From: SZAS-18 sp031370675
GTDB lineage: Bacteria; Verrucomicrobiota; Verrucomicrobiia; Chthoniobacterales; SZAS-18
Assembly (NCBI GenBank): GCA_031370675.1
Contig: JANMQT010000121.1
Coordinates: 1 to 28,160, forward strand
Length of the DNA: 28,160 nt
Reading direction: 5' to 3'
Part shown: piece after piece, positions 1 to 7,430 of the stretch
How positions within the stretch are numbered: position 1 is the first letter of the stretch
Layout of the letters: each line of letters begins with the position of its first letter
Notes under the pieces: generated by a model
Seen by the model: only the letters and a program-made list of their open reading frames with translations
Database searches by the model: none
Told to the model about the DNA's origin: nothing
Translations under genes and position numbers: made by a program

Positions 1-2355
1 AATTTTGGCACGATTGCCTCGAGCCTCGCCACCTACAGTTCTCCACTCCTCTCTTGCCGCCATTTGTCGAACTCCCGTCCGGCGCAAACGGTGACTACGG
101 CGGGTATCATTCAATTGCCGGGCGGAATTTCCGCCACCGGCAACGTGACCAACGGTGGAATCATCGCGCTGGGCGTCAACCTCGACTGCGTCAACCTGGC
201 GATGACGACCAATTACAGCACCCTGACCATGGCTACGCTGACGGCCAAGGGCGACGTGAGTAATGACGGTGCGATCGTGGGCGGCGGCTTCGTTACCGGC
301 ACCATCGGCACGCAGCATTTGTCGGGGCCCGGAACGTGGCAATTCGGTTCCTTCATTGTCCGTGACCTCGTCGTGCTCAACGGCAATGTGAAACTCGATG
401 CCACCACCGTCGACAACATCGGCACGCTGGACATTGAGGGCGGCATCCTGACTTTCACCGGTTCGCAATTCAACAGCGGCGGCGGGATCGCCGGCACCGG
501 CACCATCCGCCTGGCGCCGACGAGCGGCAATGCGGTATTCAATGGCAATGCGCCTGCGCTGACCATCGCGTCCGGAACCGTGCAGGATCAATCGGGCGGC
601 ACCATCACCGGACCGCTCACCGTGAGCGCGGGAGCGACCTTTCAGTTGACTGCTTCGCACATCATCGTCCGCGGCAATATCACGGTGGACGGCGCGATCA
701 CGAAAGAAAATGTCTTCGGCGGAAACATCATCGATTTCTTCGGCCAGACCGTCACCAACAACGGCAGCGTTACTGTCAATGCCATTCGCTTCAACCCGAG
801 CGGCCCCGTGCCGCTCGCTCAGTCGATCGTCGGCACCGGCGCTTGGGGCGGCGACCAGCTGTCCCTGGGCAATGGATCTGCCGCGGCGCCGTCGACCGTG
901 ACGCTGCAGAATGATGTCACCATCGGCTGTGCCGAATTTGATATTGGTTACACTCTCGATCTCAACGGCCATGTTCTGACCTTCACCGGTGGCGGCAATC
1001 AATTCGGCGTGGCGGTGAGTGTATCCGGAGCGGTGGCGGGCGGTGGACCCTTCAAAATGCAACCCGCCGGCGGCACCACGAAAATTCGAAGCTTGAGTGC
1101 GCCCGCCTTCGCTCCCGAACTGGAGATTGTGTCCGGCACGGTCACCGCCGACGCGTCCTTTGGCACCCTGTTCCTGGGCGGGAAGCTCACGGTGGATTCG
1201 GGCGCGACCCTCACGCTCAACGGAGGATTGACGGCGCTGGCTGACGTGACCATCAACGGGTCCGTGAATCAGACTGGCAACAACGGCCCGTTCCTCAATT
1301 TCCAGGGAAACCTTTTCCAAAACAACGGAGCGGTCGCGACCAGCGTCGGATTCTTTGGCTCCAATGTGCAAAACGTGGCGGGCACGGGCACGTGGGGCGG
1401 CGCCGGCACCACGCTCTACGCCGGTAGCGCCGCCACTTCGATCACCGTTCTGCAAAACGACGTCACTTTTACCGGGGGAACGTTCGCCGTGTTTGGTCTA
1501 CTGAATACGAGCGTGTTCACGCTCAGCATGCCGTGCAGCGTCATCATGTACCAGTTCAGCACCGGCGATGTCGTCGGCAACGTGCGCCGCACGAATCTCA
1601 GCGCCTGCCCGGGCGCGGCCCTCGGCTTCGGCAATCCATACACATCCATCGCGTTTTCGGCCGGGGTCGCGCCGACGGATATTACGGTCAACACCAGGCT
1701 CAGTTCGCCGCCCACCTTCCCGGGCGCCGTCCAACGCACCTACCTCATCACACCGAGCGGCGGCAGCGGCTACACGGCGACCCTGCGATTGCATTATTTA
1801 GATACGGAACTCAACGGCAACGACGAGGCCGCGCTGCAGTTGGTGCGACTGGACGGCACCGGCTGGAATCAACAAGGCGCCACCAATCGGAACACGACCA
1901 ACAACTGGGTGGAATATTCCAACGTCACGCAGTTCTCGCCGTGGACCCTCTCGTCGCTGACACCGCCGACTAGCTTTGCGAAATGGCAGGCCGGTTTCTT
2001 CACGCCCGCCGAACTGGCCAACCCCGCGATTAGCGGCGACGCTGCGGACCCGGACGGCGACGGCTTGAGCAACCTGCTGGAATATGCCCTGCATCTTGAT
2101 CCGCGACAGCCGTCCGCCGCCGGCGCGCCTTACTCCGTGATGGACGCGACCTACGTTTCGCTCATCTACACCAAGGTGATAGATGCGACCGACCTGACGT
2201 ACGCGATCGAAAAATCGACGGACCTGATCAATTGGTCCCCGGTGATTCCGCTGAACGTGATTCTGGCCGACGACGGCATCACCCAATCGGTGAAAGCCCA
2301 GGTGCCGATCGTGGGGGCCGCGAAAATGTATCTTCGGCTGCGCGTCTCCCGCTGA
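1..2355 (+). CDS. Secreted beta-rich repeat protein (autotransporter/adhesin-like), 5' end outside window
   Basis: The frame is open from the first base, so about 784 residues of a longer protein are visible; TTG at 64 is not a credible start. The body is Gly/Thr/Asn/Val-rich with degenerate repeats of the types GTGTWGG, LTFTGG and NVTNGG, as in parallel beta-helix passenger domains. After about residue 660 comes a WQAGFFTPAEL segment, then DPDGDGLSNLLEYAL (about residues 682-696), a calcium-binding thrombospondin type 3-like motif followed by a short beta-rich tail. This ending is common on large exported proteins of Verrucomicrobiota and may serve surface sorting; that role is inference. 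No autotransporter beta-barrel is seen at the C terminus, so 'autotransporter' describes only the repeat style. The gene converges on a truncated phosphoesterase and overlaps the end of that frame. The ligand and role are unknown. Confidence 0.75.
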   Translation, partial: NFGTIASSLATYSSPLLSCRHLSNSRPAQTVTTAGIIQLPGGISATGNVTNGGIIALGVNLDCVNLAMTTNYSTLTMATLTAKGDVSNDGAIVGGGFVTGTIGTQHLSGPGTWQFGSFIVRDLVVLNGNVKLDATTVDNIGTLDIEGGILTFTGSQFNSGGGIAGTGTIRLAPTSGNAVFNGNAPALTIASGTVQDQSGGTITGPLTVSAGATFQLTASHIIVRGNITVDGAITKENVFGGNIIDFFGQTVTNNGSVTVNAIRFNPSGPVPLAQSIVGTGAWGGDQLSLGNGSAAAPSTVTLQNDVTIGCAEFDIGYTLDLNGHVLTFTGGGNQFGVAVSVSGAVAGGGPFKMQPAGGTTKIRSLSAPAFAPELEIVSGTVTADASFGTLFLGGKLTVDSGATLTLNGGLTALADVTINGSVNQTGNNGPFLNFQGNLFQNNGAVATSVGFFGSNVQNVAGTGTWGGAGTTLYAGSAATSITVLQNDVTFTGGTFAVFGLLNTSVFTLSMPCSVIMYQFSTGDVVGNVRRTNLSACPGAALGFGNPYTSIAFSAGVAPTDITVNTRLSSPPTFPGAVQRTYLITPSGGSGYTATLRLHYLDTELNGNDEAALQLVRLDGTGWNQQGATNRNTTNNWVEYSNVTQFSPWTLSSLTPPTSFAKWQAGFFTPAELANPAISGDAADPDGDGLSNLLEYALHLDPRQPSAAGAPYSVMDATYVSLIYTKVIDATDLTYAIEKSTDLINWSPVIPLNVILADDGITQSVKAQVPIVGAAKMYLRLRVSR

Positions 2356-2746
2356 CTTGTTGAAAAGGGATGCCCAAGTCAGCTGCCTGCGGCGTTGCCC
2401 ACGCGTTCGTACCAACCCTGATCGCACGAGGCGGTTGCGTCGGAATAAATGCTAGAAATTGGCCCAGGCGTTCGTGGCGCTGCTGGGCCCAGTCCATCGC
2501 GTCCTTGGCGGAGTCGTTCATGTACGACGCGGGATTGGCCACGGCGTCGTCGTGATTGCCGCGCAACACGACGGCTCCCGCCGCCTCGCGCCGGACGAGG
2601 TCAACCACGGCTGCCGGGTCCGCGCCGTAGCCGACTAGGTCGCCGAGGAACACCAAACGCTCCGCGCCGGCCTGGCGCGCATGCTTGAGGCAGGCGTTGA
2701 GCGCCTCAAGGTTTCCGTGGATATCGGACAACAGGGCGAGAATCAC
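2279..2746 (-). pseudogene. Truncated calcineurin-like metallophosphoesterase
   Basis: GTG start at 2746. The first ~100 residues are a good N-terminal half of a YfcE/diadenosine-tetraphosphatase-like phosphoesterase: SDIHGN (residues 7-12, metal-binding Asp and His), FLGDLVGYG (33-41) and LRGNHDD (61-67). Family members are usually about 240 residues and carry later His motifs (GHTH) that complete the dimetal site. Here similarity stops near residue 102 (about position 2441) and the frame runs through an unrelated tail, including VGTNAWATPQAAD, into the 3' end of the convergent gene. The C-terminal metal ligands are absent, so the product is very unlikely to be active. I read it as a remnant left by a deletion or rearrangement near 2355-2441. 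A real short protein is possible but less likely. Confidence 0.65.
2351..2383. terminator. Inverted repeat over the stop codon, possible bidirectional terminator
   Basis: GCTGACTTG (2351-2359) and CAAGTCAGC (2375-2383) are perfect 9-base inverted arms around a 15-base loop. The left arm contains the TGA stop of the repeat protein. It lies between convergent reading frames, where a shared terminator would be expected, but neither side has a clear T tract. Confidence 0.35.
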
Positions 2747-2890
2747 CAGCGGAGGTCGGGGGTGGGCTGATTCCGCGTTGGAAAAGGCAAATCATGGGGA
2801 GATCTTCGCGATCGCACGCGGGATTCGCAATTGTCCTGTCGGCGAATGTCAGCTTTCAGAAATGTAGATCCGAATTCCAAAATTGCCCGA

Positions 2891-5518
2891 TCAAGACTTC
2901 CCGGCTGACTTCAGCGCTTGATGCAAAATATCAGCCACCATTTTCACCCGGTAGGGTTTCGTCAGGCATGCGACAAAGCCGAGTTTAGCGTGGTGGGCGA
3001 GGACACCGTCCGCAGCGTAACCGCTCGACACGATGGCGCGGAATCCCGGATCCAGCGCGACGATGCGCCTCAAGGCTTCCTCCCCTCCCATCCCGCCGGG
3101 GATCGTTAAATCCAGTATCGCCGTGGCAAACGGCCTCCCCTCCGCCGACGCTTTCTCGAATGCCGCAAGTGCTTCCGTGCCGTCCGCAACGGTCTCGACC
3201 TCGTAACCAAGCGACTCGACAATCCGACTCGCGAGCAAGCGGATCGGTTCCTCGTCGTCCATCACCAGCACCCGTCCGCCGCCGCGAAGGATCGCGTTGT
3301 CTTCCGGGGCCGCCTCGGTGGTTTGCGGGGCGGTGGGCTGCCGGGGAAGCGGCAAACGGATGCGGAACGTGACGCCGGCGCCGACGCTGGACTGGCACTC
3401 GATCCGTCCGCCGTGGTTGCGAATAATCGAATAGCTTGCGGTCAGGCCAAGCCCGGATCCGCGAGGCTTGGTCGTGAAAAATGGATCGAATATTTTGGAC
3501 AAGTTTTCCGCCTCAATGCCAGGGCCATCGTCGCGCAGGAGAATCGAAAGACCAGGTCCACCATCCATCTCCTCAACAGACGCCGTCACGTCGAGATGTC
3601 CGCCGGACGGCATGGCCTGCGCGGCGTTAATCGCCAGATTGTGAAACACCTGACTGAGTTGACCTTCGTCGACCTCGGCCGCGGGTAGATCGTCCGGCAG
3701 ATCGAAGTTTGCGGAGACGCGTGAGCCACGCAGCGCAAAGATGATGGATTCACGCAGGACTGCCGGCAGGTGCGTGAGTTTTTTCAGCGGCACCCCGCCC
3801 CGCGAAAACGTGAGCAGCTGGGTCGTCAGACCACACGCACGCCACGCGGCCTTGAGCGATTCCCGCACGGGCGACTCCGCGCGGCCGCTGATTCCAATGA
3901 CATCGGTGACGAGAGAAAGATTGCCGATAATGGCGGTGAGGATGTTGTTGAAGTCATGGGCGATGCCTCCGGCAAGGAGACCGACGCTCTCGAGCTTGCT
4001 GGCTTTCAGCAACTCCGCGGCGAGCCGCTCATCGTGGGTAATGTCTCGGATGACACGGACCACGCCAACGATGAGGCCCCGCGTGTCGCGGAGTGGTGAA
4101 TTGATTCCGGCAATGGAGATACGACGTCCATCCACCGTGAGCAACTTGACGCGACGAGCCGCCTGCACGATCTCGCCCGTCGCGATGGTGTGCTGCACCG
4201 CATCGAAGTTAAGTGGCCACGAGGATTCCGAGGGACCGCCGGGAACAAGCGGATCCAAAATGAAGAAGTCCGTCAACCGCTGACCGATAAGATCCGCGGC
4301 CGGCGCGCCGAAAAGTTTTTCAGCCACCGGGTTCATCATACTTATGCAACCTTCGAGATCCGCGACGACGACGCCGTCGCCAATCGAACGCAGGGTCACG
4401 TCAAGCCGCTCCTTCTCGGCTTGGAGCGCGAGCTTGGCGACATCGTTCGTGAGCGCCAGGCCGATGCCGGAAGCCATTGATTGAAGATGCAGGAATTCGG
4501 CCTCTGACCAGGCCGCGCCGCGTAGCGAATCGTGGAAGCTCAACGCGTACGACAGCCGGTCATGGACGTGCACCGCGGCGACGTGCATTTGCTGGATGCC
4601 GATTTGTTCGAACAGTGCCCGTTCCGCCGGATTCAATTCGGAAATGTGGACGGAAACGGTTTCGCCGCGGCGAAGGCACGGCAGCCACTCCTCGCGGCAG
4701 CGCTCATCGAGAGCCGTCGGCGGCGGTTCGGCCTCGGTGCGGGACGGCCGCACGCCCGGCGCGCACCATTGAGCTTCAAGTTCGCCCCAAGGGCTCCCGG
4801 CGGAACCCTCCGGGTGCATTCGGACCAAAGTGATGCGACTGGCCTGCGAAACTTCGCCAATCAGCTCAAGAACGCGCGGCATTTGCTCCCTGACGCTTGC
4901 CCCCACGCTGAGCTCGCGCTGCAGGTCCACGCGCGCCCGCAAATATCGGTCGCGGATGCGGCTCACCGATTCATCGGTTGTCCGCTCTCTCGGATTTGTC
5001 GCCGCCGCCCGGCGCGCGTTCAACAAATCCATCGTTAAGTCCGCCAGTCCGCGCAATAGAGCTAGATCGATGGTGCTGAATTCGCGCGGCGATACATCGG
5101 CAACCACCAAATATCCAAGGGCCGCATTGGTGCCTGTCCGAAGGGGGGCGCACGCCAACGCGCGAAAGGGACCACCCGCGCCAAAAATCGCGTCCCTAGC
5201 CGTCCGCTCATCGAGTAACGTATCGGCGATAACGGTGAGCTCGGGGTCCGAAAGGGCAAACGCCAGCTCCTCGGGTGCCCCGCTGCTCGGCAGCGATTGC
5301 CAGCTCCCGTGGGCCGCCTTAGTCCAGACGCGATCCGCCGCAACGAAACGGATAGCCGCGGCCGGCGAGTGAAGTCCGACTGCTGCAAGTTGGGTGAGCC
5401 GGCCAAACGCCGGGTCCGGGGACGTGTCAAGAACGTCGAACCTTTGCAGCGTCGCGAGGCGTGCCGGGTCGTGAATCACCGCCCGCGTCGCGGCGGCCAA
5501 TGAAAACACAGATGCCAT
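2891..5518 (-). CDS. Hybrid sensor histidine kinase (GAF-GAF-PAS-HisKA-HATPase-REC)
   Basis: 875 residues with no signal peptide or membrane segment, so a cytoplasmic sensor. An N-terminal GAF-like domain (about 20-165) begins with the LATLQRFDVLDTSPDPAF pattern typical of such sensors. A second GAF-like domain spans about 205-358 and a PAS domain about 372-495 (IGDGVVVADLEG). The phosphoacceptor helix has LLAGGIAHDFNNIL with His521. The ATPase domain has an N box (NLAINAAQA, 627-635), a DDGPGI G1 box (663-668) and a GSGLGL G2 box (687-692). The C-terminal receiver domain (about 748-870) has acidic residues DDE (754-756), phosphoacceptor Asp803 and Lys854. No response regulator or output gene lies beside it, so the signal and target are unknown. 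The start is the ATG at 5518, without a strong Shine-Dalgarno sequence. A 144-base gap separates its end from the phosphoesterase remnant. Confidence 0.93.
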   Translation of the reverse strand: MASVFSLAAATRAVIHDPARLATLQRFDVLDTSPDPAFGRLTQLAAVGLHSPAAAIRFVAADRVWTKAAHGSWQSLPSSGAPEELAFALSDPELTVIADTLLDERTARDAIFGAGGPFRALACAPLRTGTNAALGYLVVADVSPREFSTIDLALLRGLADLTMDLLNARRAAATNPRERTTDESVSRIRDRYLRARVDLQRELSVGASVREQMPRVLELIGEVSQASRITLVRMHPEGSAGSPWGELEAQWCAPGVRPSRTEAEPPPTALDERCREEWLPCLRRGETVSVHISELNPAERALFEQIGIQQMHVAAVHVHDRLSYALSFHDSLRGAAWSEAEFLHLQSMASGIGLALTNDVAKLALQAEKERLDVTLRSIGDGVVVADLEGCISMMNPVAEKLFGAPAADLIGQRLTDFFILDPLVPGGPSESSWPLNFDAVQHTIATGEIVQAARRVKLLTVDGRRISIAGINSPLRDTRGLIVGVVRVIRDITHDERLAAELLKASKLESVGLLAGGIAHDFNNILTAIIGNLSLVTDVIGISGRAESPVRESLKAAWRACGLTTQLLTFSRGGVPLKKLTHLPAVLRESIIFALRGSRVSANFDLPDDLPAAEVDEGQLSQVFHNLAINAAQAMPSGGHLDVTASVEEMDGGPGLSILLRDDGPGIEAENLSKIFDPFFTTKPRGSGLGLTASYSIIRNHGGRIECQSSVGAGVTFRIRLPLPRQPTAPQTTEAAPEDNAILRGGGRVLVMDDEEPIRLLASRIVESLGYEVETVADGTEALAAFEKASAEGRPFATAILDLTIPGGMGGEEALRRIVALDPGFRAIVSSGYAADGVLAHHAKLGFVACLTKPYRVKMVADILHQALKSAGKS

Positions 5519-5992
5519 GAGGACGAAAGTTGGGATCCGCCATCGATCGTACGTGGACTAAACGGAGACCGCAAGGCTCGCGTCCGAGTGGGCCGGATGG
5601 AGTTGTCGTCATTCCACTCTCAGGCGAGTCGACAAATATTGATAGGGACTGCCCACGACCGGGCAGCAGTCCGACAGAACCGATCGCGGCGACCAGCCGA
5701 CTTGGCTGCAATCGAGAGTCCTCATATTTTCCCACCGACGGGACAAACGCCCCGGAAGAATCCGACACGGGTCGTAGAAGTCGGCGAGCCCCTGTTTCGC
5801 AACCCTTTGGCGTGCTGCCCAAATAGTAAGGTTTTCGGCGAGACCTCTTGTCGGGAACGGGAACCCGCGATTTACGGAAGACGCGCCCATGGCTGGGCGA
5901 ATTTCAGCCTGCCTCGGCTTCGGACACGAAGCCGCTCCTTTCCTCACTTGCCCGCGTAGTGAAATCATGCGTATTTCCCTGCTCCGATTTTC
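5519..5992. other. 474-base gene-free stretch before the tRNA cluster
   Basis: Open frames here are short, mutually overlapping and resemble no family. The segment should hold the promoter of the minus-strand kinase and that of the first tRNA. Its right part carries two adjacent stem-loops (5884-5934). A weak tRNA promoter is possible: TTGCCC (5948-5953), then TATTTC (5972-5977), 18 bases apart and 15 bases before the tRNA. Nothing else is recognised. Confidence 0.5.
5884..5934. repeat. Two-hairpin REP-like element
   Basis: CGCCCA-TGGC-TGGGCG (5884-5899) is a perfect 6-base stem. Fifteen bases on, CGGCTTC-GGACAC-GAAGCCG (5915-5934) is a perfect 7-base stem. Paired short GC-rich hairpins in an intergenic gap are typical of REP/BIME-type dispersed repeats. 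Whether the element recurs in the genome cannot be seen here. Confidence 0.45.
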
Positions 5993-6065
5993 GGGGGTAT
6001 AGCTCAGTTGGTAGAGCGTCTCGTTCGCAATGAGAAGGCCAGGGGTTCGAATCCCCTTACCTCCA
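5993..6065 (+). tRNA. tRNA-Ala(CGC)
   Basis: A 73-base cloverleaf. Acceptor GGGGGTA pairs with TACCTCC with one G-U pair; D stem is GCTC/GAGC; anticodon stem is TCTCG/TGAGA. The loop TTCGCAA puts anticodon CGC at 34-36, reading GCG (Ala). The T arm is AGGGG-TTCGAAT-CCCCT. The discriminator base is A and CCA is not encoded (GAA follows). A perfect hairpin begins at the next base. Confidence 0.95.
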
Positions 6066-6087
6066 GAATTTCGCTCCTGCGAAATTC
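6066..6087 (+). terminator. Perfect hairpin abutting the 3' end of tRNA-Ala(CGC)
   Basis: GAATTTCGC (6066-6074) and GCGAAATTC (6079-6087) form a perfect 9-base stem with a TCCT loop, starting directly after the discriminator base. No T tract follows, so it could be a terminator, a processing signal, or part of the repeat unit. A related hairpin, ACTTCGCC/GGCGAGGT with one G-T pair (6197-6216), follows the copied tRNA tail, so the hairpin travels with the duplication. Confidence 0.45.
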
Positions 6088-6123
6088 ACCTAAGGGGGTT
6101 GAGAACCTTGGTTCGACTGCTCT

Positions 6124-6180
6124 GCGCGTTGAGCGCATTCCCTTGGCGCAGCCATCCCGCAGGTCGGCGTCAGCCGACAA
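6124..6180 (+). repeat. Three-hairpin REP-like unit, copy 1
   Basis: Begins GCGCGTTGAGCGC (GCGC stem, GTTGA loop). It continues through TGGC-GCA-GCCA and the invariant GCCATCCCGCAGGT, and ends GTCGGC-GTCA-GCCGAC. The tRNA-like tail at 6179-6194 follows directly. Confidence 0.6.
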
Positions 6181-6256
6181 TCCCCTTACCTCCATAACTT
6201 CGCCGCATGGCGAGGTCATTCTGCTTTTGAGGGGATAAGAACTTGTACGACGGCCC

Positions 6257-6313
6257 GGCGCGTTGAGCGCCTTCGATCTGGCGAAGCCATCCCGCAGGTC
6301 GGCGCAGCCGACA
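6257..6313 (+). repeat. Three-hairpin REP-like unit, copy 2
   Basis: GGCGC-GTTGA-GCGCC (6257-6271), then a middle hairpin that can form as CTTCG-ATCTGG-CGAAG or TGGC-GAA-GCCA, then GTCGGC-GCA-GCCGAC (6299-6313). No tRNA tail follows; it runs almost directly into copy 3. Confidence 0.65.
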
Positions 6314-6319
6314 CTGCGC

Positions 6320-6376
6320 GGCGCGTTGAGCGCCTTGCAATCGCAAAGCCATCCCGCAGGTGGGCGCAGCCGACAA
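6320..6376 (+). repeat. Three-hairpin REP-like unit, copy 3
   Basis: GGCGC-GTTGA-GCGCC (6320-6334), then CTTGC-AATC-GCAAAG. The inner base pair is swapped relative to copy 2, so pairing is kept apart from one bulged A. It ends GTGGGC-GCA-GCCGAC, with one mismatch in the last stem. The third tRNA-like tail (6375-6390) follows. Confidence 0.6.
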
Positions 6377-6390
6377 ACCCCCTACCTCCA

Positions 6391-6612
6391 GAAAATTTGG
6401 CCATGAAGACACGAAGAACATGAAGGGAAGAACGGGAATTGCCACAGAGCCAAAGGGCGCACTGGAGGAAGGTGAACTGATAGCTTCGGCATTAGGTCAT
6501 TCGATCGGGCTTCGTCATCCTGGTTCGTCATTCGGGGCGTCGGCTCGCCACGCGACGCGGTTTCCGTTGGCGAAATCGACCGATTCGCGCTTACTTCCGG
6601 CTGACACACCGC
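6391..6612. other. Gene-free stretch before tRNA-Ala(TGC)
   Basis: No credible protein. Positions 6401-6425 contain CATGAAGACACGAAGAACAT, purine-rich wording of a type often seen in intergenic repeats. The rest is unstructured to the eye. A weak promoter for the next tRNA may be TTGGCG (6567-6572) and TTACTT (6591-6596), 18 bases apart and 16 bases before the tRNA. Confidence 0.35.
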
Positions 6613-6685
6613 GGGGGTATAGCTCAGTTGGTAGAGCGCCTGATTTGCATTCAGGAGGTCAGGGGTTCGACTCCCCTTGCCTCCA
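6613..6685 (+). tRNA. tRNA-Ala(TGC)
   Basis: A 73-base cloverleaf sharing its first 26 bases with the other tRNA-Ala. Acceptor is GGGGGTA/TGCCTCC, D stem GCTC/GAGC, anticodon stem CCTGA/TCAGG, and loop TTTGCAT gives anticodon TGC (reads GCA and, with wobble, other Ala codons). The T arm is AGGGG-TTCGACT-CCCCT. CCA is not encoded. Its last 27 bases overlap the 3' end of the convergent phosphatase frame. Confidence 0.96.
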
Positions 6686-7297
6686 GTGGTTTGTCGATAA
6701 TTCGGCCGGATTGGGAGCCACGCCCGTGGCGGAAAGAAACGTGAGTCGCCCGCCCTCCAGCCGGTAGGCACCATCCTGCGGCACCGGCTGAGTCAGCATC
6801 GATTCGACATCCAGGCCCGCGTACAGACCACGCAAGATTCGGCCCGTCAATCCATGCGCTACGGCGATGGTGGGCCGTCCGCCGCAGTCGCGAAGCCACG
6901 CACCGACCCGCGCCGACATCACCTCGAGGCTTTCGCCGCCGGGTGCCCGGAAAAACCAGTCATAGGGCGTCGTGCCCACCAGGAGGTGGGCGCACTCCGT
7001 CTGCACTTCCTGGTAGAAGCGCCCCTCCCATTCGCCGAGGGCGACCTCAGCGAGGCGGGGATCAAGTTCGATCGGCAGCCCCAGTTTCCCCGCCACAACC
7101 TCGGCGGTCTCTCGCGCCCGTTGCAGCGGACTGCTCACCAACCGGAATTTCTGCGGCTCGGGAATTTCGCGCGCCAACAAGTCGGCCATGAGTCCGGCCT
7201 GCTGCCAACCCAGTTCCGTCAGGTCGGAATTTCCCTGCCCCTGCAGCCGCCGGTCGCGATTCCATTCGGTCTGGCCGTGTCGGAGAAGGTAAAGCAT
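6659..7297 (-). CDS. Histidine phosphatase (phosphoglycerate mutase-like)
   Basis: 212 residues. LLRHGQTEWN (4-13) is the catalytic RHG motif with phospho-accepting His7; SSPLQRARETAE (55-66) holds the second phosphate-binding Arg; GEWEG (88-92) the acid/base Glu; VAHGLTG (146-152) the second catalytic His. These are the standard residues of histidine-phosphatase branch 1, which includes phosphoglycerate mutases, CobC-type and general phosphatases; the substrate cannot be told. The ATG at 7297 is chosen because it begins directly with MLYLLRHG, whereas the frame upstream is not family-like. The last ~9 codons and the stop are read from the antisense strand of tRNA-Ala(TGC), so the C-terminal tail is probably not under protein-level selection. 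It is divergent from the alpha-E gene across a 133-base gap. Confidence 0.88.
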   Translation of the reverse strand: MLYLLRHGQTEWNRDRRLQGQGNSDLTELGWQQAGLMADLLAREIPEPQKFRLVSSPLQRARETAEVVAGKLGLPIELDPRLAEVALGEWEGRFYQEVQTECAHLLVGTTPYDWFFRAPGGESLEVMSARVGAWLRDCGGRPTIAVAHGLTGRILRGLYAGLDVESMLTQPVPQDGAYRLEGGRLTFLSATGVAPNPAELSTNHWRQGESNP

Positions 7298-7430
7298 CGG
7301 AGACGCGACTGAACACGACGTCACGCGCGGATGCAAAGCGGGAGTTTGTCGGCGACCGCCGGGTTTGCGCTTGAACCCCCGGGCCGGCGGATTCAACCTC
7401 AAGACGCTCAGGGATCCCAAGGAAACCATC

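Larger units (their letters stand above)
6050..6390 (+). repeat. Diverged tandem array built on the tRNA-Ala 3' end
   Basis: The last 16 bases of tRNA-Ala(CGC), AATCCCCTTACCTCCA (6050-6065), recur exactly at 6179-6194 and with two mismatches at 6375-6390. The first two copies are each followed by a hairpin (6066-6087; 6197-6216), then a related spacer (a GGGG run and AGAAC), then a GC-rich multi-hairpin unit. The period is 129 bases for the first repeat and 196 for the second, which contains an extra hairpin unit. The arrangement looks like an old tandem duplication that began inside the tRNA gene. The copied tails lack the rest of a cloverleaf and are not tRNA genes. Confidence 0.7.

Noticed and set aside
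64..66. TTG at 64 as the true start of the first protein
   Set aside because: The frame is open to the window edge and the protein lacks any signal sequence from that point, so the gene must begin upstream.
6124..6376. CRISPR array
   Set aside because: Only three diverged units, irregular spacing, units that are themselves multi-hairpin, and no cas genes in the window.
6179..6390. Possible further tRNA genes at the copied tails
   Set aside because: Only the last 16 bases of the tRNA are repeated; no acceptor 5' strand, D arm or anticodon arm precedes them.
6360..6767. Protein-coding frame across tRNA-Ala(TGC)
   Set aside because: It reads through the tRNA (YSSVGRAPDLHSGGQGFDSP), a familiar false-gene signature.
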